From: Ruminococcaceae bacterium YRB3002
GTDB lineage: Bacteria; Bacillota; Clostridia; Saccharofermentanales; Saccharofermentanaceae
Direction of reading: 5' to 3'
Length of the DNA stretch: 64,000 nucleotides
NCBI GenBank assembly: GCA_900099715.1
Contig: FMTG01000002.1
Location: forward strand, 248,001 to 312,000
Under the pieces are notes generated by a model, which was not told the DNA's origin, ran no database searches, and saw only the letters and a program-made list of their open reading frames with translations. This document shows, piece by piece, positions 32,994 through 42,268 of this stretch (its first letter is position 1; every line of letters starts with the position of its first letter). A program made the position numbers and the translations under genes.

Positions 32994-35366
32994 TCAGATG
33001 TTCCAATGTTCAGGAAATAGCATAGTATATTCAGGCTTTGACAGTCTTTCATCAATAAGAAGAGCAAAACCTGTATCTTCTTCTGTTCTGATAACTCTCC
33101 CAACGGCCTGAAGCACTTTCTCCCAGCCGGGGAATCTGTATGCGAAAGCGTATCCGTCTCCGAACTGTTCTCCATAATAGGACGACAGGATCTCGCGTTC
33201 AGGTGTCAGTTTGGGAATTCCGACACCTACGCATATGATGCCTGACAGCCGGTCGCCCACAAGATCAACGCCTTCGCCGAAATGCCCTCCCAGCACAGCA
33301 AATCCGACCTGTAACCCGCTTGATACACTGTCAAATGCACCGAGATACGCTTCCTTCTCCTGTACGGTCATCTGTGGTGTCTGGCATATTATCTTTCGGG
33401 TAATGCCATCGTGAGAAGTGTATTTCTTAAATTCTTCCTCCAGCAGGGGCAGGATCATGTTCATGTATTCAAAGGAAGGGAAGAATACCATGTAATTTCC
33501 CGTTCTGTCTGTCAGCTCCTCGCTTATCCTTGCAACGAGATCCGGGGCTGTCAGCCGCCTGTTCTTATATGCGGTTGATATTGAAGAATCGATCATGATG
33601 TCGAGATTCTCCGGCGGAAACGGGGAGGGAAGTGCAAGAGATCTTGTATAGTCTGCATCTGCTCCAACCAGTATATTGCGGTAATACTCATAAGGTGACA
33701 GCGTGGCGGAGAAGAAAACCACTCCCAGGTGATCACGAATGATCTTGTTCAGCTTTGAAGACGCGTCAAGACAATTGAGCTTTATGAAGATCCCTTCATC
33801 GTCCCGCCCTGTGCATGTGATGTATGAATCGTCATAATACTGTTCCAGACATGTGACAAAGAAACGGGTGTCGAAGAAGAATGTCATGGCTGTATCGCGG
33901 AGATCACCCTGGGGAAGATTATCCAGTTCCGGCTGCAGTTTTGACAGAGTGTACCATAATATAGGGTAGAGCTGTCTTGGAACCTGACGCATTCCCTCCC
34001 AATCTGTGGTTCGGAGAACTTTATTCTCATCGGCCCCTTCAAGTATCTTGAAGGCTGACTGCTGAGAAGCCATACACTGGCCAATGATCCTGAAGTAATC
34101 CTTGATCTTCGCGAGATTTGCTTCTATATGCTGATTTTTACCTGAGAACTGCCGGAGCATGTCATCAACTGTATTCTCGTGAAGGGTGGCACTGTACATC
34201 TCACGCGCTCTGTCATTCAAGTTATGTGCCTCGTCAGCCAATACAACTGATGTATCACAGTTGTCCTCATCAATCAGCGTGACCAGCGGCGAGAAGGCAT
34301 GATTGTAATCTCCGATGACAACGGTACAGTAGTTCATAGCCTCAAGCATGAGCTCGTGAGGACAGATGGCATACCTGTCGGCTATCTCACGGACTTCCTT
34401 TGATGTAATGTCATCGATCATCAGCAGTTCAGAAAGTGCATCATTTAATTTGGTATAGTAGTCCTTGCACAGCGGACAGAATTTCTTATCACATGTCATC
34501 ATCAGAGGACACAGGGATTCCTTGGGCTCGAGCAGACACGAACGTATCTTGAGACCGGAATCGCGCATGTCGTTAAGAGCCTTGTGCGCCACTTCTCTGG
34601 TAGCGGTCTTCGCTGTCAGATAGAAGATCTTGTAATACTTATGTTTAAGGAGACCTTTGACAGCGGGGTACAGCGTGGAGATCGTCTTGCCTGTCCCTGT
34701 CGGTGCCTCAACAAAAAGAGCTTCTTTGCATGACAGGCTCATAAGTACGCTCTTCATGAACAGTGCCTGCCCCTTGCGCATCTCGGGATAGGGGAACTTA
34801 AAGCCTGAAGCGGAAGAGAACAGGAGGTCGCTGTAGTCAGCCAGCTGTCTGGCAAATCCGGCATACTTCAAGCATATCTGATCAAAAAACACTGTAGCTT
34901 CCTCATAGGACATCCCGAAAGTCTTCTCATATGGCTGAAGAGTGGTTATCGAGACATAGCGAAGCGTCAGTTTGACGTCAAAGACATCCGGATTGCTGAA
35001 CATGTACATTGCTCCGTAGAGTTTAAGCTGCGTAACATGCCAGCTCTGTTCCAGCTGCTCATAACGGTCTTTAGTATTATTGAATGATTTGATCTCTATG
35101 ATGTGCGGAATATCATTTGATGGAGTGTACAGACAGTCCATACGGCCATGTACATGAAGAGTAATGTCGCTGTCAACGAAATCGTTCTCGACAGTGTACT
35201 CAGTATCAATATCGTCCCCGTACTCATGGCGCAAATCGGAAAATATCTTTTTGTGGAGCTTCGTTCCTTCGATACCTGATACATTATTGTATCCCGAACC
35301 TGCCAGGTCACCTGATCTGGAGGTATATCTCGCCAATCCGGTCACAGATACTGACAGATCTCTCAT
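32994..35366 (-). CDS. DinG/XPD-like helicase with N-terminal RecB/Cas4-type nuclease domain
   Basis: The 790-residue protein joins two activities. Residues 1-165 look like a PD-(D/E)XK nuclease of the RecB/Cas4 group: Asp77 (HGRMD), Glu91-x-Lys93 (IIEIK) and Gln113...Tyr117 (QLKLYGAMY). From residue 190 on it is an XPD/DinG superfamily 2 helicase with Walker A EAPTGTGKT (220-228), a Cys-rich segment (CLLEPKESLC, CDKKFCPLC) suited to an iron-sulphur cluster, a DEAH box (ADEAHNL) and motif VI (VGRVIR). It probably unwinds and trims damaged or branched DNA. It is the third gene of an operon with a two-component system, starting 1 nt after the kinase stop. Confidence 0.88.
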   Translation of the reverse strand: MRDLSVSVTGLARYTSRSGDLAGSGYNNVSGIEGTKLHKKIFSDLRHEYGDDIDTEYTVENDFVDSDITLHVHGRMDCLYTPSNDIPHIIEIKSFNNTKDRYEQLEQSWHVTQLKLYGAMYMFSNPDVFDVKLTLRYVSITTLQPYEKTFGMSYEEATVFFDQICLKYAGFARQLADYSDLLFSSASGFKFPYPEMRKGQALFMKSVLMSLSCKEALFVEAPTGTGKTISTLYPAVKGLLKHKYYKIFYLTAKTATREVAHKALNDMRDSGLKIRSCLLEPKESLCPLMMTCDKKFCPLCKDYYTKLNDALSELLMIDDITSKEVREIADRYAICPHELMLEAMNYCTVVIGDYNHAFSPLVTLIDEDNCDTSVVLADEAHNLNDRAREMYSATLHENTVDDMLRQFSGKNQHIEANLAKIKDYFRIIGQCMASQQSAFKILEGADENKVLRTTDWEGMRQVPRQLYPILWYTLSKLQPELDNLPQGDLRDTAMTFFFDTRFFVTCLEQYYDDSYITCTGRDDEGIFIKLNCLDASSKLNKIIRDHLGVVFFSATLSPYEYYRNILVGADADYTRSLALPSPFPPENLDIMIDSSISTAYKNRRLTAPDLVARISEELTDRTGNYMVFFPSFEYMNMILPLLEEEFKKYTSHDGITRKIICQTPQMTVQEKEAYLGAFDSVSSGLQVGFAVLGGHFGEGVDLVGDRLSGIICVGVGIPKLTPEREILSSYYGEQFGDGYAFAYRFPGWEKVLQAVGRVIRTEEDTGFALLIDERLSKPEYTMLFPEHWNI

Positions 35367-35367
35367 A

Positions 35368-36936
35368 TCAGCGTTCTTTGTTCAGCTTGGTCAGCTGTTC
35401 TTTCTTCGTAAGGAGAGGAATCATTATGACAAAGCAGGCGCCTTTATTCGTGCCGTCGTCATTCTTCATGTTGAATCCCTTAATCGTACCTTTGTGCTCC
35501 TCTGCGATCGATTTCGCGAGGGCAAGTCCGATACCGTGCTTTCCTGCTGTGCCCGTGGCAAATCTGTCGAACAGTTTCTCTTCAACGTCTGAAGAAATAC
35601 CGGGACCGTCATCGTAGATCGTAAATTCTATGTTCCTTCCGGACTCATCCTTGCGGCATATGAAGTTAACAGTATGTTCGCAGTATCTGAGACAGTTGGA
35701 GAAGATGTTCTCCAGCATCCTGAATATATCAGACTCATTGGCATAGATATACAGGTCTTCCTTGGTTATATCATTTACAAGTTCTTTGTCGTCGTGGATA
35801 AAATGACCGCGAACCTTGTCAATGGCGTTCTCGGCAAGCTCCGCACAGTTGATGACCTGCTTCTTTACGGTATAATCGCCGCTTTTGGCCATATCCATCT
35901 TTGAGATGGTGAGGAGGTTGGACACCATATTCGTGAGTCTTTCGGTCTCGTCTATGATGACGTCAACAGCCTTGTCTTTCTCCTCATTCTCGAAAACCCC
36001 GTACTTTATACCCTCAGCATAACCCTGAATAGACATGAGAGGCGTGCGCAGTTCGTGAGATGCGTTCTGGAAAAAGGTCTTCTGCTCAAGATCGTTCTTC
36101 TCCAGTTTCCTTGCCATGATGTTCATCTGAATAGAAAGGTCGGTAAGCTCACGGCTGGCTGTCCGTTCTGTATTTATAGGTCTGTAATCTCCACGCCCGA
36201 TCCTCTTTGAGAATTCGGAAAGGTGTTTTGTTGACAGGTACAGAGGAACTGAATTGAACAGGCTCAGGACCCCAGCGACAATGGTTATGATAAGAACTAC
36301 CTGGATAAGGGCATATACCAGTGATTCTGTGAGGGAGTAATAAGGTCTTGAATTAACGAACAGAACGATGTAGTAGTTGCTCAGGTGCTGATACACATTT
36401 TCTTCGGGACTGAATTTGATATCGAGTATCTTATAGTATATGAGTGATCCGTCGATATTGATCGTCTTTGTCTCAGAGGAAACATTAATGCCGTTCTGTT
36501 CCGTTATTTTTGCGATAATACTGTTGGTGTTATTGTATGATGCGATCGAGTACGAAGATGTCGGCCATAACAGATTGAATGTCGAGCCTTGGGGATCTCT
36601 TGTGTAGATCAGTGCGATATTGGCCTCGTTGGAGATATCGGCTGAAGATACTATAGCGTTGAGAAGGGAGTTGCCGACATCACTGTCGGTGATCGAGTTG
36701 ATATCCAGATCAGATGCGCTGAAAGTCTGTGCGAGGCTGTTACATGACATCCTCGCAGTTTCTATACGCTTGTTACATTCCTGCGCGATAAATGTCTCGA
36801 GAATACCGCTCGTAATGAACATCATCGTAAGTGCCATCAGGAGGATAACGATGATAAATGTGGTATAAAGATGTATAGCTATCGGAAGCTTGAAGTTGCG
36901 TTTATGAGATGCATTGCTTCGCCCGGATCCTGCCAT
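35368..36936 (-). CDS. Sensor histidine kinase
   Basis: The 522-residue protein has a membrane helix at about residues 16-43, an extracellular sensor region of about 160 residues, a second helix (about 208-232) and a HAMP domain. The HisKA dimerisation domain carries the phospho-accepting His in NASHELRTPLMSIQGYAEG, and the ATPase domain shows the N box (ENIFSNCLRYC), G1 (DDGPGIS) and G2 (GKHGIGLALAKS). The signal is unknown. It lies 3 nt after its response regulator and 1 nt before the helicase gene, all apparently one operon. Confidence 0.94.
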   Translation of the reverse strand: MAGSGRSNASHKRNFKLPIAIHLYTTFIIVILLMALTMMFITSGILETFIAQECNKRIETARMSCNSLAQTFSASDLDINSITDSDVGNSLLNAIVSSADISNEANIALIYTRDPQGSTFNLLWPTSSYSIASYNNTNSIIAKITEQNGINVSSETKTINIDGSLIYYKILDIKFSPEENVYQHLSNYYIVLFVNSRPYYSLTESLVYALIQVVLIITIVAGVLSLFNSVPLYLSTKHLSEFSKRIGRGDYRPINTERTASRELTDLSIQMNIMARKLEKNDLEQKTFFQNASHELRTPLMSIQGYAEGIKYGVFENEEKDKAVDVIIDETERLTNMVSNLLTISKMDMAKSGDYTVKKQVINCAELAENAIDKVRGHFIHDDKELVNDITKEDLYIYANESDIFRMLENIFSNCLRYCEHTVNFICRKDESGRNIEFTIYDDGPGISSDVEEKLFDRFATGTAGKHGIGLALAKSIAEEHKGTIKGFNMKNDDGTNKGACFVIMIPLLTKKEQLTKLNKER

Positions 36937-36939
36937 ATA

Positions 36940-37668
36940 TTATTCCTGATCATCGGAATCCCGGTCACCGGAATCGTTCTCAACGAGCTTGAACCCATAA
37001 CCCCATACTGTTGTAACTGAAGCTGAAGAGTCTTTGATCTTCTTGCGCAGTCTCTTTACGGTATCGTCAGCTACTCTGGTCTCGACCTCGGTCGAATAAC
37101 CCCAGATCTTGTCAAGGAGCTCCACTCTCGGTATGGCTCTGTCTTTGTTGGATATCATATAAGTAAGGAGAGCATACTCGTTGGGTGTTAAGGGAAGCAC
37201 CTTGCCATCGATCGTACACTCTTTTGTCTTCTTGTTGATAACTATATCTGCAAAGACGAGAATATTGTCATTCTGGACAACCTCGGAAGAACCATTCATA
37301 AGGTCTTCATGTCTCTTGAGTGTTGACTTAACTTTGGTAACCAGTTTGATGGGGGAGAAAGGTTTTGTAAAATAATCATCACTTCCGAGGTCGAGCCCCT
37401 GGATATAATCGGCGTCACTGTCCTTGGCGGTGAGCATGATGATCGGTATGTTGCTCTCACGTCTGATCTCTTTGAGAATAAAGAACCCGTCATGGCCGGG
37501 CATCATGACATCAAGTATTATAAGATCACAGGGGGTGTCCTGAAATCTCTCCAGCAGTGCATCCCCTGTGGGGAACGCTATAACGTTGAATCCTTCGCGT
37601 TCCAGAAATGATTTAAGCAGATTGCGGATCTTCTCCTCATCATCTGCAATATATATCATTTTGCTCAT
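36940..37668 (-). CDS. OmpR-family response regulator
   Basis: The 242-residue protein has a receiver domain with the acidic pair Asp9-Asp10, the phospho-acceptor Asp53 (LIILDVMMPG) and the Lys of TKPF, followed by a winged-helix DNA-binding domain (about residues 135-232, PLTPNEYALLTYMISNKDRAIPRVELLDKIWGYS). It forms a pair with the kinase downstream. GGAG lies 11 nt before the ATG. It is divergent from galE. Nearby surface-protein genes are possible targets, but that is inference from position. Confidence 0.95.
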   Translation of the reverse strand: MSKMIYIADDEEKIRNLLKSFLEREGFNVIAFPTGDALLERFQDTPCDLIILDVMMPGHDGFFILKEIRRESNIPIIMLTAKDSDADYIQGLDLGSDDYFTKPFSPIKLVTKVKSTLKRHEDLMNGSSEVVQNDNILVFADIVINKKTKECTIDGKVLPLTPNEYALLTYMISNKDRAIPRVELLDKIWGYSTEVETRVADDTVKRLRKKIKDSSASVTTVWGYGFKLVENDSGDRDSDDQE

Positions 37669-37742
37669 GATATGATGATCTCCTGTTATAAGTCAAAAGT
37701 AATATTATTTTATCTTAACGTTACATTTACTGAATACCCCAA

Positions 37743-37771
37743 TTGGTGTAATTGTGAGGAAATGATATAAT
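37743..37771 (+). promoter_or_regulatory. galE promoter
   Basis: TTGGTG (37743-37748), a 17-nt spacer and a perfect extended -10 TGATATAAT (37763-37771) lie 27 nt before the galE ATG, which has GGAGG upstream. Confidence 0.8.
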
Positions 37772-37798
37772 TAACTGAAAATCAAGTGGAGGTTAATT

Positions 37799-38824
37799 AT
37801 GTCAACAGTTTTAGTTACGGGTGGTAATGGTTATATCGGATCACACACTGTTATATCACTGTTCGAGAACGGCTATGATGTTGTCATTGCCGATAATCTC
37901 GCCAACAGCAAGATGGAGGTTCAGAACAGACTTGAGAAGATCTGCGGCAGAAGATTCAAGTTCTACAATGTTGATTGCTGTGATGAACAGGCTCTGTCCA
38001 AGGTGTTCGAGGAGAATAAGATCGACAGCGTTATTCATTTCGCCGGCCTGAAGGCTGTCGGTGAATCTGTTCAGATACCGCTTGATTATTATTCCAATAA
38101 TATCGACAGCATGATCACTGTATGCAGGCTGATGAAGAAGTATGGTGTGCATGAGCTTGTTTTCAGTTCGTCGGCAACCGTCTACGGCATGAGCGAGGAT
38201 GTTCCGTTTACTGAGGAAAGCCCTCTCGGGATCTGCACCAATCCGTACGGCTGGACAAAGTGGATGATCGAACAGATCTTGAGAGACTGGTCAAAGGCAG
38301 AACCTGATATGAAGATCTGTCTTCTGAGATACTTCAATCCCGTGGGTGCTCATGAGAGCGGTCTTATCGGTGAAGACCCCAGAGGAATTCCCAATAATCT
38401 GTTCCCGTATATCTCCAAGGTAGCAGGCGGTACACTCGAGAAGCTGACAATCTTCGGTGATGATTACGATACACCCGACGGAACGTGCCTCAGGGACTAT
38501 ATCCATGTAGTAGATCTTGCTGACGGACACGTTAAGGCTATCCAGTATCTTGAGAGCCACGATCCCGGCGTATCCCTGTTCAATCTCGGTACCGGCAAAG
38601 GAACATCCGTTAAGGAGGCCGTTGCTGCTTTCGAGAAGGCATGCGGACATCCCATCGCACATGTATTTGGTCCCAGGCGTCCCGGTGACATCGCAGTATG
38701 TTACGCATCTACTGAGAAGGCAGAGCGCGAGCTGGGATTCAAGGCAAAGTACACCATCGAGGATATGTGCTCTTCCTGCTGGAAGTGGCAGACGATGAAT
38801 CCTGAAGGCCTTCAGGATGACTGA
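37799..38824 (+). CDS. galE: UDP-glucose 4-epimerase
   Basis: GalE interconverts UDP-glucose and UDP-galactose using bound NAD, supplying sugars for surface polysaccharide or feeding galactose into glycolysis. The 341-residue protein has the Rossmann motif GGNGYIGSHT, the catalytic Ser in SSSATVYG and the Tyr-x3-Lys pair in NPYGWTKWMIEQ, and a typical C-terminus. It has its own promoter. The choline-binding-repeat/CAP/expansin gene starts 14 nt after its stop, so galE and that surface gene are probably cotranscribed. Confidence 0.96.
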   Translation: MSTVLVTGGNGYIGSHTVISLFENGYDVVIADNLANSKMEVQNRLEKICGRRFKFYNVDCCDEQALSKVFEENKIDSVIHFAGLKAVGESVQIPLDYYSNNIDSMITVCRLMKKYGVHELVFSSSATVYGMSEDVPFTEESPLGICTNPYGWTKWMIEQILRDWSKAEPDMKICLLRYFNPVGAHESGLIGEDPRGIPNNLFPYISKVAGGTLEKLTIFGDDYDTPDGTCLRDYIHVVDLADGHVKAIQYLESHDPGVSLFNLGTGKGTSVKEAVAAFEKACGHPIAHVFGPRRPGDIAVCYASTEKAERELGFKAKYTIEDMCSSCWKWQTMNPEGLQDD

Positions 38825-38838
38825 ACGTGGAGGTTCCC

Positions 38839-40818
38839 ATGCATAGATGTAAGATAGTAGCTTTGGCTCTTGCTGTTGTTATGGGATTCTCTTCTCTCTG
38901 CTATGCGGATGAGGAGCAGATACCAGAGGGAGCAGAGGAGATAAGTGCTGAAGAATATGCCTACATAGAAGGCGAACTCGAGAACGGCAGGACATGTGAA
39001 GAGATAGCTTCTGACCTTATATATGGTGCAGCTGCATCGATATCCAATTACACCAGTGTTACCTGGTTCAAGCAGAGCGGCAAATGGTACTGCAAGGACA
39101 GCGCAGGCAAGCTCATCAAGGGCTTTGCCAGGATCAGCGGCACAGTCTACTACATGAATTCCAGCGGAGCTATGCTCACAGGTTGGCAGCAGATCAGCGG
39201 CACATGGTATTACTTCGCATCCTCAGGAGCCATGAAGACAGGCTGGCAGAAGATCAGTAAGAAGTGGTACTACTTCAACAGCAATGGTGAGATGCTCACA
39301 GGGCTTCAGAGTATTGGCGGATCTTACTATATCTTCAACAGCAGCGGTGCCATGGCAACGGGCTGGAAGCAGTACGAGAACAAATGGTATTACCTTAATT
39401 CATCCGGTGCAGCCAAGACAAGCACATGGTATAAGAGCGGCAGTACCTGGTACTACTTCGGAAGCGATGGAGTAATGGCAACAGGCAGTGTATCTATTGG
39501 CGGCAAGTACTATCTGTTCAACGGAAGCGGAGCAATGCTCACAGGCTGGCAGAAGTATAACGGCGAATGGTATTATCTGGCATCCAGCGGTGCAGCTTAT
39601 ACAGGCTGGATCGTATACCGCGGTCAGGATTACTTCCTTGATGCAAAGGGCATGATGCTCCACGATACTGAGGTTGGCGGCAAGATCCTTGACAGCGACG
39701 GTCATATCGTTCCTGAACCTCAGCCTGCTGATACGGGTAAGTTCAAGGAAGATGTTGAGGACGAGCTGGTCGGACTCATCAACAACCTGAGAAAGACCGC
39801 AGCGGTCAATAGCCAGAAAACATACTATGTTCCTATCCAGATGAGTTCTTCTGTTAGAAATCAGGCACGTACAAGAGCAAAGGAAATAGTAAGTAGTTTT
39901 AGTCATTCTTCTGCAAGTGGCATAAGTCTTGGCAACGAATGCATATACAAGGGGGGCTCTGATGCGGCAGCCAACAATATATTTGCTGCTTGGAAGAACT
40001 CTAGCTCCCATAATTCTAGTATGAGAGGCGGTGCTACAGCGAAAAATGTATCTGTTATGTACTGTGGAATTGGTGTATGGAATGTGAATGGTAGTACATA
40101 CGCTGTATTTGGAACAAGTGGGAGAGAAAGCGGCTCAGGACTTCCTTCTGGTTACATACCTCCGGAAGAGGGAACACCTTCTGCTGCGACCCAGGCCTAT
40201 GATGCCGGTGAGTACTCCATCAATAACACCCACCGCGGTGAGGGTACCTATTATGACAGGACATCCACCGGTGCGGCCAATCTTGATGATTACGAGAGTG
40301 TTTATTTCACAGCGGCTATGAACACATATGACTATATGAATAATCTGGCCGGTGCTTACATCGAGATAACGGACAAGGATGGTGACAAGATCAACGTTCT
40401 CATTACAGACAGGCTTCCCGAGGGGGCCAAAGGGGACATTGACCTTACGCGAAAGAGTTTTAAGCAGATCGAGAATCTGGTAACAGGCAGGATGAACATA
40501 ACCTGGAAGATAATCCCTCTCCCTACGAATGATCCCGTAAGCTTTGTCTGGAAGCCTACGAGCTCACAGTACTGGGCCGAGGTTCAGGTCAGGAACCACA
40601 GATACCCTGTAAAATCCCTGGAATACCTTAATTCATCCGGTCAGTATGTTGCCCTCACAAGGCAGGAGTACAACTACTTTACCGCGCCCTCAGGAATGGG
40701 GAAGGGACCTTTTACATTCAGGATCACAGATATATATGGACATCAGATAATTGAGACTAATATAGCTATGAATTCGACGGGGACGCCTGTTCAGGGTTCT
40801 CAGAACTTCCCGTATTGA
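38839..40818 (+). CDS. Secreted choline/glucan-binding-repeat + CAP + expansin protein
   Basis: The 659-residue protein has a signal peptide (about 1-24) and about ten 20-residue aromatic repeats (75-290; GWQKISKKWYYFNSNG type) of the choline/glucan-binding class. A CAP domain (about 305-435) follows, then a complete bacterial expansin (about 455-659). The expansin aligns with Bacillus EXLX1/YoaJ. The first domain has a TDRLPEGAKGDIDL block with the essential Asp; the second, CBM63-like, has SQYWAEVQVRNHRYPV and the later EYNYF Tyr. One of the two surface Trp residues of EXLX1 is replaced by Tyr. Expansins loosen cellulose or wall networks without hydrolysis. ATG 38839 follows GGAGG. A paralogue without the expansin part is next. 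Confidence 0.88.
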   Translation: MHRCKIVALALAVVMGFSSLCYADEEQIPEGAEEISAEEYAYIEGELENGRTCEEIASDLIYGAAASISNYTSVTWFKQSGKWYCKDSAGKLIKGFARISGTVYYMNSSGAMLTGWQQISGTWYYFASSGAMKTGWQKISKKWYYFNSNGEMLTGLQSIGGSYYIFNSSGAMATGWKQYENKWYYLNSSGAAKTSTWYKSGSTWYYFGSDGVMATGSVSIGGKYYLFNGSGAMLTGWQKYNGEWYYLASSGAAYTGWIVYRGQDYFLDAKGMMLHDTEVGGKILDSDGHIVPEPQPADTGKFKEDVEDELVGLINNLRKTAAVNSQKTYYVPIQMSSSVRNQARTRAKEIVSSFSHSSASGISLGNECIYKGGSDAAANNIFAAWKNSSSHNSSMRGGATAKNVSVMYCGIGVWNVNGSTYAVFGTSGRESGSGLPSGYIPPEEGTPSAATQAYDAGEYSINNTHRGEGTYYDRTSTGAANLDDYESVYFTAAMNTYDYMNNLAGAYIEITDKDGDKINVLITDRLPEGAKGDIDLTRKSFKQIENLVTGRMNITWKIIPLPTNDPVSFVWKPTSSQYWAEVQVRNHRYPVKSLEYLNSSGQYVALTRQEYNYFTAPSGMGKGPFTFRITDIYGHQIIETNIAMNSTGTPVQGSQNFPY

Positions 40819-40834
40819 TCTTGAAGGTAACACT

Positions 40835-42163
40835 ATGATCAAGACCGCAGCTTTAGCACTTTCATTGATCATCGGACTGTCATCTTTTTGTTTTCCTTCG
40901 GAAGATATGCTTGAGACGACATCTTATGAAGGCGCAGTAAAGATAACACAGGAAGAGTATGAATACATATCTAATGAACTTCAGAACGGTATGTCTGACT
41001 GCGATATCGCGCTTGAATTGACGTATAATGCACCGGCTAATGTTGTCTCTTATTCTGGTGTTAAATGGATAAAGAGCAGTGGGAAATGGTACTGTAAAAC
41101 TTCTGATGGAAAAAATATTACAGGCTTTGCAAGGATCAATGGAGTTGTTTACTACATGGATTCCATTGGGGTTATGAAGACCGGGTGGCAGTATATCAAT
41201 AGTGAATGGTATTTTTTTGCATCTTCAGGTGGAATGAAGACAGGATGGCAGAAGATCAGTAAGAAATGGTATTATTTCGATGAATTCGGAATAATGCAGA
41301 CCGGTAAGATCGTAATCGTTTCCGCCATATACATTTTGAACACTGGCGGTGATATGGCCACAGGTTGGAAGAAATATGACAATCAGTGGTATTACCTGAC
41401 CGGTTCCGGTGCTGCAAAGACAAGTACATGGTGGCGTTCAAATAAGACCTGGTACTACTTTGATGATAATGGCGTTATGCTCACAGGTCTGAATCAGATC
41501 GATGGTGCATATTACCTCTTCGGAAGCAGCGGAGCAATGCTGAAGGGCTGGCAGAAGTACGATGGTGAATGGTATTTCTTTACATCTGACGGTTCTGCTG
41601 TTGAAGGATGGCTCTTATATAATGGTAGCAATTATTATATCGATGAGACCGGAATGATGCTTCATGACACAGAAGTTGATGGCTTGCAAATAGGTCCGGA
41701 CGGATTGATAATACAGACCATGCCGGAACCCAAATTCAACAAAGATGTTGAGGACGGCATGATAGAACTGATAAATAATCTCAGAAAGGCTGCTGCCGTT
41801 GAAAGCCAGAGAGAATACTATGTACCTGTCTATATGTCCGAATCACTTAGAAACGATGCTCATACAAGATGCAAGGAAATAGTCAATGACTTCTCACATC
41901 GTTCAGCAGCCGGAGTTGGTCGTGGTGATGAATGTTGCTATAAGGGTGACGGAAATAGTAATGCGTCAGCGATCTTCAATACTTGGAAAAACTCCAGTGC
42001 TCATAAAGCTAATCTTTGCGGTGGTTGTACTGCAAGAAATAAATCCGCAAAACCTTGTGGAATTGGCGTTTACTACTACAATGGTCAGACTTATGCAGTA
42101 TATCACGCAACAACAAGTGATAGTGGTACAGGTTCTCCTTCCGGTTACACACCGCCCACCTAA
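40835..42163 (+). CDS. Secreted choline/glucan-binding-repeat + CAP protein (tandem paralogue)
   Basis: The 442-residue protein is colinear with the first 440 or so residues of its upstream neighbour: signal peptide (about 1-21), the ITQEEYEYISNELQNG helix, about ten aromatic repeats and a CAP domain with NDFSHRSAAGVGRGDECCYKGD and NSSAHKANLCGGCTARN. It stops right after GYTPPT, the point where the neighbour continues into its expansin domain. The CAP domain has extra Cys residues. Codons are more A/T-rich than in the neighbour. Start ATG 40835, GAAGGTAA upstream, 16 nt after the neighbour's stop. It is either a truncated duplicate or the ancestral form. Confidence 0.87.
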   Translation: MIKTAALALSLIIGLSSFCFPSEDMLETTSYEGAVKITQEEYEYISNELQNGMSDCDIALELTYNAPANVVSYSGVKWIKSSGKWYCKTSDGKNITGFARINGVVYYMDSIGVMKTGWQYINSEWYFFASSGGMKTGWQKISKKWYYFDEFGIMQTGKIVIVSAIYILNTGGDMATGWKKYDNQWYYLTGSGAAKTSTWWRSNKTWYYFDDNGVMLTGLNQIDGAYYLFGSSGAMLKGWQKYDGEWYFFTSDGSAVEGWLLYNGSNYYIDETGMMLHDTEVDGLQIGPDGLIIQTMPEPKFNKDVEDGMIELINNLRKAAAVESQREYYVPVYMSESLRNDAHTRCKEIVNDFSHRSAAGVGRGDECCYKGDGNSNASAIFNTWKNSSAHKANLCGGCTARNKSAKPCGIGVYYYNGQTYAVYHATTSDSGTGSPSGYTPPT

Positions 42164-42215
42164 GAGCTGCTGACAATTACTCATAGATTCATCAATTTAG
42201 GCAATTTTGAGTCAA

Positions 42216-42234
42216 AGTCAAATTCAATTTGACT
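42216..42234. repeat. Perfect palindrome overlapping the groESL -35
   Basis: AGTCAAATT-C-AATTTGACT has 9-bp arms around one central base. It is nested in a wider imperfect dyad (about 42209-42250) made of two TTGACT copies facing two AGTCAA copies. The groESL -35 (TTGACT, 42229-42234) forms its right arm. It has no T tail, so it is more likely an operator than a terminator. Confidence 0.55.
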
Positions 42235-42256
42235 ATTATTGACTTTGAGTTATACT
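42229..42256 (+). promoter_or_regulatory. groESL promoter
   Basis: TTGACT (42229-42234), a 16-nt spacer and TATACT (42251-42256) lie immediately upstream of the CIRCE operator, so HrcA bound there would cover the transcription start. Confidence 0.78.
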
Positions 42257-42268
42257 TATCTCCGTAAG

